Source: Salpingoeca rosetta
Lineage: Eukaryota > Opisthokonta > Choanoflagellata > Craspedida > Salpingoecidae
Direction: 5' to 3'
NCBI RefSeq assembly: GCF_000188695.1
Contig: NW_004754928.1
Span: forward strand, 1,162,442-1,217,966
Length of the DNA: 55,525 nucleotides
Shown here: positions 46,137 to 55,525 of the stretch, in pieces
Layout of the letters: each line of letters begins with the position of its first letter
How positions within the stretch are numbered: position 1 is the stretch's first letter
The notes under the pieces: model-generated
What the model was told of the DNA's origin: nothing
What the model saw: the letters and a program-made list of their open reading frames with translations, nothing else
Database searches by the model: none
Made by a program: the position numbers and the translations under genes

Positions 46137-47014
46137 TGTGTGTGTCTCTGTGTCTGTGCGGGCGTGCGACACTTTTGTGCCCTTCTGCATCTTCCTTCTT
46201 TCTTCCAACCCTGTGATAGCGTCCTGTGCACCTGACGCTGCTCATCATTCGTTTGCACTTCCAATTGAAATGACTCAACCGTCAACCGAATATGTGCATG
46301 CATTGTGATGGCGGGAGAAGCTGTTCCACAACTGTGGAACACGAAGTGATCATGAGGGGGAAAAGAGACAACACTTTCAGTACAACAAGGCAACCACAGT
46401 TCTTCGAATCATCAGCACGCAAGCCAATGCGCATTCATCCACGTGACATCAACATTGGGGTTCAACACGGGTTCAACCGCACATTTACAACCCCCACGCA
46501 CTCTTCCACTCACGCACTCTACTTTCATTGTTCGGTTCATACACATGTATGAGTTTCCGTTCACAACAACGACCATGGTTAAGCTTGTTAGCAACGCGCA
46601 CTCTCAATCAAGAACGAATGCGCTGAGTGCGAGCATGTATTCACTCACTCAAGACTCTACCAAGGAAAAGTTAAGATGGTTCAACAGTTAAATACACACG
46701 CGCACACACGCAAACCAACAAACGTGCGCAATCCCGCACGCAAGTAAGGCTTCATTCATCCACACGTGAGCTTGGATAGCTCCAAGGAATGTGTGACAAA
46801 CGGCGTTGTGCAGTCTTGCACAGCAACACCAACAAAGAACAGGAAAGAAGGGGGAGGGAAGCAAAACAAACGCAAAGCAGGCCAACACCACCCACTTCAA
46901 ACAACACCCACTTCAAACAACACCTGCTACGAAACAAACCACCCCGCAACCCTCGTTAACGCAAGACAACCAAACTGGCGTACCAATCTGACCAACTGTC
47001 ACTAGTCTAGCTTG
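46137..47014. other. Intergenic, no gene recognised
   Basis: About 880 bases. GT-rich stretch directly after the propeller stop, then AT-richer sequence with a repeated CCACTTCAAACAACACC (46889-46925). Confidence 0.5.
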
Positions 47015-47231
47015 TAGGTCCTTCAAGAAGGCACCAGCAGCGACTGACTGTAGCCAAGGTTGAGACAGCTGGCATTGCCAAGAATGTTCTGGTTGTTGTT
47101 GGGATTGTTGTTCTGGGTTGTTGTTGTCTTGGGGGCTACCTCTGATTCCGTACGCGCCGTAGCCGTTATTCTCAGCGACAGCACCATCACCGGGAGCATC
47201 GTTTTGGGGTGGCAGGGGTCGCTGTGATTGA

Positions 47232-47312
47232 TCGCCATTATCACGTGGCAGATCATCACCACCATCACGTGGCGGACCATCACCACTATCACGTGGCGGA
47301 TCATCACCATCG
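47232..47312 (+). repeat. Tandem 24-base repeat encoding a PRDGGD-type acidic tail
   Basis: Three to four units around ATCACGTGGCGGATCATCACC. On the minus strand they encode GGDDPPRDSGDGPPRD-type repeats at the C-terminal end of the PARP-like locus. Confidence 0.8.
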
Positions 47313-47509
47313 CCACCATCACCACCGCCATCAGCGGCATCCTCACTCCCAGCCGTGAGTCGCATGCCCCTCACTTCAGTACCTTCCACTTTCGCAGTAG
47401 GCTCACTTCCACGGTCATCATCACTCCCCCTCCCCGACGACTGGCGCGACTACTTCTTCTTTCGCATCCTCTGATTCGTCCACTTCCTCCTCAACATCAA
47501 CAGCATCAT

Positions 47510-48160
47510 CGTCAAAGTAGATGATGTACTCCGGGTAGCACATGCCGTTGTCATAGATGACAAACAGGTCCGTATCGCCGTCGAAACCGCAAACGGAATG
47601 TAGAACACAGTCCCACCAGCAGCAGAAGCAGTCATGCGTCCACCAGGACCTTCGGCACCACCTGAAGTCCCTTCACTCTCTTCACCAGCAGCAACGCGGC
47701 CGCTTCCTTCTCCTTCGTCACCACCATGGCGAGAAACAGCAGAAACAGCAGTTGCAGCGACATCATCATCAGCACCATGATCAGCAACGTCATTCGGCTG
47801 GGGCGTCAATACATCGACATACACGTGCCGCTCGCTGGCGGTGTCGTTCTTGCCTGTTGCGCTGCCCTCGTGGTGGCCACACTTGACAGCAAACGACGGG
47901 TCGCGGCTGAAATACAGGCCCGGGCGAAAGTAGCCCTCCGCGCTGGCGTAGTTGATGGTCAGGTCAAGCTCGCTCCTGCAGATGCCATGCAGCAGGCGGT
48001 GCACAAACACGTTGTAGTCGTCGCCAGAGGGCGGCGCAATGACGCTGGACAGGTTTGGTGGCGCGGGCCGCCAGTACACGCGGTGCACGCTCTCCAAGTA
48101 CCGCTTGAACAGCGACACGTTCTGCACACGCTGCACGCGCAGGTTTCGTGGGCGAAGCGG
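47510..48160 (-). other. PARP/ADP-ribosyltransferase catalytic region
   Basis: VQNVSLFKRYLES, then LLHG with the NAD-binding His (codon near 47988), GLYFSRDPSFAVKC with the stacking Tyr (near 47913), HVYVDVL, and after a frame change LFVIYDNGMCYPEYIIYF with Glu at 47529-47531. This gives an H-Y-E-type triad by position, as in enzymes able to extend poly-ADP-ribose chains. The frame break near 47600 separates the Glu from the rest. Confidence 0.7.
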
Positions 48161-49039
48161 CTCCAACAGGGGGCGCACGCACGTGGCCCAGCTCGTCCTC
48201 GTTGGTCACATCAACAAGCAGCTGACCCTCGCGCATGTCCCAGCGGTCCGGAATCTCAAAGATGGCCTTTGGCTCCAGCTTCGACCGCTGCTCGTCCAAC
48301 CACCCGCCGCACGCACTCAATCTCAGGCGCAGGTCGTTCTTGTGCATGCCCACGTGCTCCACTCACGTACACCCAGTGGTCCTGGAAGTCCACCGTGAAG
48401 TAGCGGTGAACCACTGGATCTTGAAGAAGCACGCCGACTTCCACGCCTTGCGGTTCTTGTACTCCAGCCACCGCTGCAGGACATCTGGATCAACCGTCCG
48501 GCGCATGTTGCGCTCGTCCTCCGCAGCCGCAGTTGCACGGGCATCCGCCACCACGCGGGCGGCCTCCTCCTCACTCATCTTGTCGTGCTCCTTGTGCAGG
48601 TACTTGTCGGGGAAGCGCCCGCACGGCTTTGTCACCATCAACTTGGGCATCTCGCGCGCATGCTCCGCCGCAACGCCGCCAGCAGCGACACCCTTGTGTT
48701 TACCGACGCTGCCACCTCTGGCCATCACTGCCATCATCACCACCACCACCATTACCAACATCACCACCACCACCAACGTCATCCGTCGTTGTCAGCATTG
48801 CTGCGCTTGCACTTGGCAGCGATGGCTGCATGGTATTTGTTGAAGGCGTTCTCAATCAGCAGCCTCGCGTCGTGCGTAAGCCCGTTCCACGCCGCCTTGT
48901 TGTCCAGCTCCGCCTTGGAGGGCGGCTCCGTGTACGTTGGCCCCGTGTACAGCCACTTTGGATGGGGTCAGCTGGCGTCTCGTCGGCCAACCCATCCAGT
49001 GCGCTGCGCTGCAGGTCCTCATACAGCCCACTGCCCACC

Positions 49040-49500
49040 TTCTCGCCGTAGTACTTCTCAAACGTCTGCTTAAACGCCGACAGCATGCTCACGTCCTTGG
49101 TGATGATGGTCACGCGGATGGTGTCGAAGAGCGTGCCGTCGCGGCCCACCTCGTCAATCACCTCAAACAGCGTGCATGCAGATGCGTATGGGGAGCAGGG
49201 GAAGGCGCCGCACCCGAGCGCGCACGTGGCGAGCGAGCGGATGTTGTTGTCCCGCGCCGTCGTCAGCAGCGCGCGGTACGCCGTCGTCAGGTCCGCAGCC
49301 GTCTGCGCCACCGTGCTGCCATGCCAAACTCGGGTGCAAAGTTTGGCGCAACCACGTGCAGCACGTGCTCAATGTTGGACGAGAGGGCCAGCGCACCGGA
49401 CGTGGTCACGCGCGCCTCGTTGTACCGCAAGGGGGCCGCTCCTCTCGGCGTTCATGTCGCGGTCGTTGGTGATGCTTCCCTCGCGAATCTCCGCATGCAG
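49040..49500 (-). other. Macro domain, partial and frameshifted
   Basis: EGSITNDRDMNAE, then in another frame EARVTTSGALALSSNIEHVL and HVVAPNF, then in a third frame SLATCALGCGAFPCSPYASA and LFDTIRVTIITKD. The VNAAN and GGGV segments expected between strands are missing. Known macro domains bind ADP-ribose. Confidence 0.65.
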
Positions 49501-52292
49501 CTGCACCGCGAGCAGCGTCTCGCTGATGGTGTGGTACTGGTATGGCTCCACCTCCCACACGGCCTGCTTCACCTTGGCCGGGAACAGCCTCTCGCACGTG
49601 GTCAGCAACATCACTTCCGACGCCGCCACCACTTCCATGCGCGGGCCTTTAAGCACGGCGTGGGCACTGAAGTTGACAGGCTGTCGCCCCTGCCAGAATC
49701 ATACACACCCTTTGCTCGCTGTTGTGATGTTACTCCTACGTGCGCGGCTTGCGCCATCGTCGCCAGCAGCAGAAGGAGCAGAAGAAGCAGTGGCAGCAGA
49801 AGCATTTGCAGTTGCCGAAGGAGCGCCCGTGCTTGCGGTATAACTGACATCAGCACCAACGCCTTCTTGCGCAGACGCTTCAGCTCCTTGGTCACGGACA
49901 TTGGCACCTGGCACACGTACCGCGTGGGCCGGATGTGGGCAATGGTGCGGAACGTCGACTCCGTCGTTGGGATGACCGTTTGCATTAGATCTCGGCGGCC
50001 AGCCACCATCCACACGTTGCGCTCAGTGGGCGTGCCAATCACGTCCTGTGGCGCAATGTAGCTCACCACGTCGTCCTTGCTGCGGCACACCGTGCGGCCG
50101 GCCTTGGTCAGGTAGTTGAACAGCTTGCGCTTCAGGAAGGTGACGTCCGACTCGGACATCTCCGGCACGTGCGACGTGTCAATGACCGGCAAGCCGAGCA
50201 CGTGGCACAGATACTGCTTGAGCGTGTCCTGCACCGCGTTGTCAAACGCCGTCAGCTGCCGCTGCATACCCTCCACAGTCACGGGCACGCTCGAGGCGCA
50301 CGCGTCCCTGTCCTCTGCGCTGGGCTTGCGCACATACACGCGGAACCTGCGGGCCAGCTCCAGCAGCTGCGAGTCCAGAAAGCGGTATTGCATGCCCGAG
50401 ACGCTGATCTTCATCTGCGACTTGATGTTGGCGCCGGCGGTGCTGTCGATGTAGCTGAGCCCACGCTCCCTGTCCTGGTCCAGGTAGTAGTACAGCGAGT
50501 ACTCCAGCAGCATGGCGCCCCGCCGTCCAGGTCGCGCGTGTGTGTCAGCACCTGCTGGGGGTGCCACGGGCGATGCGATGGGCGGGGTGCCGATGACGGG
50601 GGGGGGGGCCTCACAAATTCCACACATCCCGCACGGCCCCGTGTGCCGTGTCTGCGTAGGGCAGCAGGCCAGGCGTCGGGTAGCGGACCAGCTTGAGGCC
50701 GTAGTCGTTCAGGACGTGTTCCATGATCTTGTCGTCGCCCAGCACGCGGTCGCTGCGGGCAAACGGGTGGAAGGCGGGCGCGAGGAAGCTTGCAAGCAGC
50801 TTGGCTTGCGACCACACCAGCACGGCGGTACTGCCCGTGAAGCAGATGCGGTTGCCCATGGTTGCAGCCGCCAGCACATCAAGGTCCTTGGCCACGCTGC
50901 CCTTGTTGAATGCGTCGACGAGGTCCGACAGAAGGCCGCCCAGCTTGGGGTCGAGCACCGCCACGTGCATGTCGTTCGGGTAGCACAGCCGCGCCACAAA
51001 CGTGTGCGAGACAGAGGTGGCAAACTGCATCCTGCGCACACACGCATGCGCCGCACGCGTGTCTGTCGTCTCCAGCACAAACACGCGCTGCAGCGTCGTC
51101 TCAGAGGACGCACCGCTGCTCTTGCTGTCGTCGCTGTCAGCATCGCCGTCTTTCTTGTACTGATGAGGGTCGTGCACAGCCGTGGGCTTGGCAGCAACAT
51201 CGTGTGCCTCACTACCACCTTCACACTGCTGCTGTGCTCCTTGTTCTTGTTGTTGTTCAGCCATGCGCGTGTTGGCAAACGGATGGATGTGGGACTGCGT
51301 GTCCTTGAGGGACTGCGGGATGGGCACAAGCTTTGCTGTGCCGCCAAAGTTCGTCTCAACCGCCTGCACAATGTCGCGGCCCGTGGTGGGCTTGCTGTGC
51401 GGGGTGCACGTGACAACAATGCGGTGCAGCGGTGCCTGACGCGCCTCCAGACGACAGGGGCTCAACGCCGTGTCAATGGGCAGTGGCAGCAGGCTCCAGA
51501 ACGTCTCCTCGCTGTCGGCAACCACGTCCACGCTTGCACAGCGCAGGTCCGGGAAGACCTGCAGCGACTGGAAGTTGACGCCCGCGCCGCGCAGTACGTG
51601 TTGGTGGGCCAGGGCATGGCGGCAGTTAGGCCTTTTGCTGTCACGCTGCGTTGCTGCCTCGCTCAGGTAGAACGTGAAGCGCTTTACCTGGCCCGCAACA
51701 GGCGCTGGTGTGGTGGATGTTGGTGAGGCAGGGGAGGAGGACGTGGTGCCGTTGCCCTTGCTCTTCCAGTTCTTTGCCTTTTGGGTCTGGGAACACGTTG
51801 AGCTTCGTGCCCAGCACCTCTCGCTGGTCGTACAGGCGGACCATCAGCTCGGCGCTCTCCCGCGACACAAACCTGTTGTGAGGGGGAGTTGGTTGGTTGG
51901 TTGTTTGGTTGGTTGTTTGGTTGGTTGAGGACGTGGTTGAGGGAAGCGCACGCATGCTCATGCAGAATGGAGTTGGAGGAACATCTGTGCATGCACATAC
52001 ACAGACACACACAGACACACACACACACCCATCGCCGACCTGAATGTGCCCCTGACGCGGTTGCCGTCCGGCCTGTATGTGTGCGAGTGAAAGCCGCCGT
52101 TTGCCTTGGCGAGCGAGGGCAGCACCTCCTCAATACCCTCGGGCACGGGCTCAACCCACACGGACCACAGCTCGTCCGCCGTCCAGGAGGGGCAGTCCGG
52201 GTCGCGGCGGGCCGTCAGCTGCACCTGCCCAAGAGGGAAGTTTGTCATCTCCCTCAGGACGCGCTCGCCAACTTCACGCGTCGCGCAGCTGC

Positions 52293-52295
<3 letters not shown>

Positions 52296-52349
<54 letters not shown>
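52296..52349 (+). repeat. (GT)n array, about 54 bases
   Basis: Lies between two exons of the right PARP-like copy. At the equivalent place in the left copy (5310-5329) the array is much shorter. Confidence 0.95.
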
Positions 52350-52351
<2 letters not shown>

Positions 52352-54667
52352 AGTGAGTTGAGGGTGTATCGGTGCGGGATGAAGAGAGGAACTGCACACA
52401 AACATGATGAGTACTTGACTGCCGCATCCTCGCGCCATTACCCGCCACCACATGTCGTCATTCCCATCATGATCCTCGCATGCAACGAACACCTCCTCAA
52501 CCGGTTACAATCCCCCAACATTACCGCACACCTCCAACCAGTCAGCAGCAGCTCACCTGACGCGGGCAACCTGCCCCTGATGCTCGTCCAGTGGTGTGAT
52601 GCTGATGACGCCCTGCTGCTTCCCAAGGAGCGCGCGCACCAGCTCAAGCATGCCCGTGTGGTGCACAAGCACGTCAAACGGCCCAAGTGCCGCCTCATCA
52701 ACCTCTCCCTCATCCTTCTCGTCGCCATGTGCCGGTGGTGGTGCTGCTGTTGTGTATGGCTCCAGTTCGCGGCCGACTGGCGGCTGCTGGGTGAATGGCT
52801 CGTTCCGCTGCGCATGGTCGTGGGTGATGATGGGTTACGAGGGGTAAGAAGTGTTGAGAAGGAGAAGAATCGTGCCTTTTGGACTTTACACCGGCCACTG
52901 GTGCCCGCGTTCCAAGAGGAAACATGAGCTTCTCTAAATCCGCTCTCTCTCCCATCCTTCAATCCAACACACGCACGCAAGCGCATGTGCACCTGTATCG
53001 GGGGCAAAGTCGTTGAGCGGGTCCTTCGTGGTGATGCGCACCTGGATGCTGAATCCGCAGGTGGCAATTGCGTCCTGTTCGAACTCAATCATCTTACAGC
53101 GTCGCGCCGCCAGCAAGCATCAGCTGCGATTGCACAAGGTCAACGCCAGTCACCTGGTGGGAAGAATAAAGGAGGGAGAAGGAGAGGAAGGAGATGATGG
53201 AGGAAGTGTAAGTGAGGTGGGGGAGGAATGAAGCAGAACAGTACGCCACAAACATCAAAGTGGACAAAGCACCATCAACAGTGCTGCTTCACCGAACCAC
53301 CACAGCTCACCATCTCCGCGACTTGAATGCGCAGATTCACCTCCTTGAAGTAGTGACTGCACCACATTGCGCACGTTGGATGGTTGGTGTGAGTGTTGGG
53401 GCAGGTGCGATTATGTTTGTCAACACCAAACGAGTGCATGCACGCACCACAACACCATATCTCCACCCCCAACACCCCAACACCACACTGCTACACTGGC
53501 TCACCGGCCATCGGATGTGTCGACAAGGACCTCGACGGTGTCGGTGTTGCGGTGGTTGAGGGAGCGGCCAAGTGCAACAGCGTCCTGAGGGCAGGAGAGG
53601 GGGGAAGGGAGAGGGAGGGAAGTAGCAGACGTGAGAGAGAGGAGAGGAACAGGGTTGAGGGACGATCACGATCACAGGTGAGGTGCGTCTGTTGTGACCG
53701 CAGCACAAGGACAGCACAAGCACAGACACACACACGCACATGCACATGAGGCAAACCTGGCAGAGGTGTTGGCGGACATCGGAGGCGCGGGGAAAGGGGC
53801 AACCTTAACGACCCTGACAACACAAATGGTGATGCGCGTGCATGGGCATGAGGTCGGATGTAGGTGATGATGAGTGTTGTAGATCACAGCAGTGGTACGC
53901 TTCTTACAGACACACACACACACACCTTTTGCTCCTTGGCGATGCAGACAACGTCGTCGAAAGTGAGGTAGGCGGCAATGGGGGCTTTGACGGTGCACAG
54001 CATGTACGATTCATCAGCCTTGCAACGCTGCACGGATCTGAGACGAGGAAGGAAGCGTTGCAGGCGAGTGAGTGTGTGTGTGATGTATGTGTGCGTATGC
54101 GCTTACGTGTGTTGAGCACACAAGGCTGAGCAATGCAATGCAATGCAATGTAATGGAATGACCTCACACACACTCACACACACGCACCTTTGGATGAACA
54201 GTGTATTCTTCAGTCACGATGGCTGCCTCCTTCACATGTGTTCAACTCACGCCCTTCTTCTGCACTGCGTGATGAAGCTGTGTGCTGTGTGTGCTCTGTC
54301 CTTGTAGGTCCAGTCACGAGCTGATGAAGGAAGGCTGAGGGAAGGAAGACTGAGGACATGGAAGGATGGATGGATAGATGGATGGATGCGTTTCAACGTG
54401 CTTCCTTCCCACAACAACACACACACACAACAGTGGTGTTGTGTGTGGCTGGAAATCCAATGCATGATGCCCAACAATCGTCCACAACCACAACCACAGC
54501 CAAAACGCCACAAACAAACCAATCCAATCCTGTCTCCTCTTCTCTTGGTGCTGCGCCTGTCCTGCGAACAGACACGCGAACGAGGAGGAATGAGGCACAC
54601 TTAACTTCTACTTCTACTCTTCTCCTCCTCTTCTCCTCTCCTCTCTTCTTCTTCACCCACTTGGAGT

Positions 54668-55525
54668 ATGATGGCACCGATGAGAACGATGGGGTGCCTG
54701 CAGGCAGGTGGGTTGGTGCTGCTCCCCGCGCTGCTGCTGGTGGCGGCGGCAGTGTGCTGGATGCCGTTCATAAGCAGCGTTGCTGGAGAGGTGACGCTGG
54801 TGGAGGACGATGTGGGCGCATTTCACATCAACACGAGCGATCCAGCGAGCCAGCCCGTGTTTGTGAACGGGATGAACGTGGATGCGCTCTTTGAGACAGT
54901 GGCTGCACAGCAGAGCATGTTGCAGGTGTACCAGCAAAACGTGCAGACGCAGCAGAGCATGATTGCCATACAGCAGGACACGATCACCGCTCAGCAGGGA
55001 CGAATCGACGCCCTTCGAGCCGAGGCGTGCAGCGCAAGCTCATTCACCTTCGACGATTTTGGCACTCTCGTCTTCAAATGGGCTGGCGGGGTGCTGGCGA
55101 ACAACGGCCTAATCTACGCTGCACCTTTCAGCTCAGAGTCTGTGCTTATCATTGATCCAAGCACCAACACCGCCGACACAACCACCATCTCCGAGCTGGG
55201 CATCGACAGTGACAAATGGTCCGATGCGGTGCTGGCGCACACCGGTCTCGTCTACATGTTTCCATCACACAGAGAAACCATGCTCATCGTCGATCCCGAT
55301 ACCAACACCGCCGATACCACAACCATTCAGTCCCTCGGTGTGGGAACGGGCAAGTGGTTTAGTGGTGTGGTGGCAGACAACGGCCGCATCTTCGGCGTTC
55401 CGTTTTACGCCACCTCTGTGCTGCTCATCGACGCCGCCACCAACACCGCCGACACCACCACCCTATCAGGCCTCTCCTCTGCTACCCATAAGTGGTACGG
55501 CGGCATTCAAGCAGCAAACGGCCTC
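54668..55525 (+). CDS. Secreted beta-propeller family protein, cut by window end
   Basis: 286 codons to the window edge, open throughout. Two in-frame ATGs as in the gene at 7633. Signal peptide (LLPALLLVAAAVCWMPFI), cap (GAFHINTSDPASQPVFVNGM), a stalk of about 45 residues with QQSMLQVYQQNVQTQQSMI-type repeats, cysteine in AEACSAS, and blades 1-3 with the start of blade 4. Blade 2 reads LVYMFPSHRETMLIVDP. The upstream flank matches 7060-7632 closely, but the stalk and blades differ, so this is a duplicate that then diverged or was partly converted. Confidence 0.85.
   Translation, partial: MMAPMRTMGCLQAGGLVLLPALLLVAAAVCWMPFISSVAGEVTLVEDDVGAFHINTSDPASQPVFVNGMNVDALFETVAAQQSMLQVYQQNVQTQQSMIAIQQDTITAQQGRIDALRAEACSASSFTFDDFGTLVFKWAGGVLANNGLIYAAPFSSESVLIIDPSTNTADTTTISELGIDSDKWSDAVLAHTGLVYMFPSHRETMLIVDPDTNTADTTTIQSLGVGTGKWFSGVVADNGRIFGVPFYATSVLLIDAATNTADTTTLSGLSSATHKWYGGIQAANGL

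Larger units (their letters stand above)
47015..54235 (-). pseudogene. RRM-macro-PARP-like gene, longer (right) copy, frameshifted
   Basis: Minus strand. Recognisable exons from the 5' side: about 54188-54230 (IVTEEYTVHPK), 53926-54027 (34 residues, KAPIAAYLTFDDVVCIAKEQ), about 53300-53380 (FKEVNLRIQVAEM), 53000-53090 (FSIQVRITTKDPLNDFAPDT), 52555-52740 (LGPFDVLVHHTGMLELVRAL), 52040-52290 (ADELWSVWVEPVPEG, RRM-like), then 51800-49800, a macro domain (about 49040-49500), a WWE-like segment (48805-48965) and a PARP catalytic region (47510-48160). The plan recalls PARP10/14-type proteins. The frame changes near 51780, 50615, 50520, 49455, 49320, 48963, 48410 and 47600, so no intact product can be read. 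Sequence error cannot explain all of these if neighbouring propeller genes are clean. Confidence 0.75.

Overview
This is a nuclear window from a eukaryotic protist. Genes are split by short GT-AG introns, several in the 70-150 base range, and each exon join reported here keeps the reading frame. There are no operons or Shine-Dalgarno sites, and (GT)n/(CA)n arrays are very frequent. Base composition is moderately GC-rich, and the gene set (COQ3, an LRR receptor kinase of TKL type, a copper P-type ATPase relic, RRM-macro-PARP relics, TPR-PH) suits a unicellular holozoan such as a choanoflagellate. That placement is inference; no marker here settles it.

The dominant content is one expanded family of secreted proteins. 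Nine loci (1773-2564, 7633-8877, 10173-11567, 21658-22917, 24549-25772, 40894-42219, 43254-44515, 44925-46136, 54668-end) share one plan: signal peptide, a short conserved cap, a spacer or coiled-coil stalk of variable length, a cysteine, then (in complete members) seven repeats of about 45 residues that should form a seven-bladed beta-propeller, with cysteine as the last residue. A tenth locus (16612-17450) is a decayed relic. An eleventh (23316-24218) carries the same cap fused to a different repeat ectodomain, the L-domain-like repeat also seen at 14256-16037.

Layout, left to right. 1-1629: COQ3 5' part, minus strand, running off the edge. 1773-8877: a truncated propeller gene, a roughly 4.4-kb decayed copy of the upstream part of an RRM-macro-PARP gene, and an intact propeller gene. 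10173-18240: a propeller gene, a broken TPR-PH gene, a small four-helix membrane protein, an L-domain-like surface protein, a propeller pseudogene and a fragment. 19806-27548: a membrane protein with an in-frame TAG, two propeller genes, the hybrid gene, and a four-exon gene with a GIY-YIG-like domain. 30073-33712: LRR receptor kinase with one frameshift. 33880-39988: two decayed membrane-transport-type genes on the minus strand. 40262-46136: a third fragment of the duplicated block and three propeller genes. 47015-54235: the longer copy of the RRM-macro-PARP gene, also frameshifted. 54668-end: a propeller gene cut by the window edge.

The main story is expansion by segmental duplication. A block made of the 5' end of a PARP-like gene plus a divergently placed propeller gene occurs twice in long form (about 2795-8000 and 49810-55000) and once in short form (40262-40900). 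The propeller genes stay mostly open while the PARP-like partners collect frameshifts, which suggests selection has acted on the secreted propellers. A perfect 287-bp match between the first two propeller genes points to very recent gene conversion or unequal exchange.
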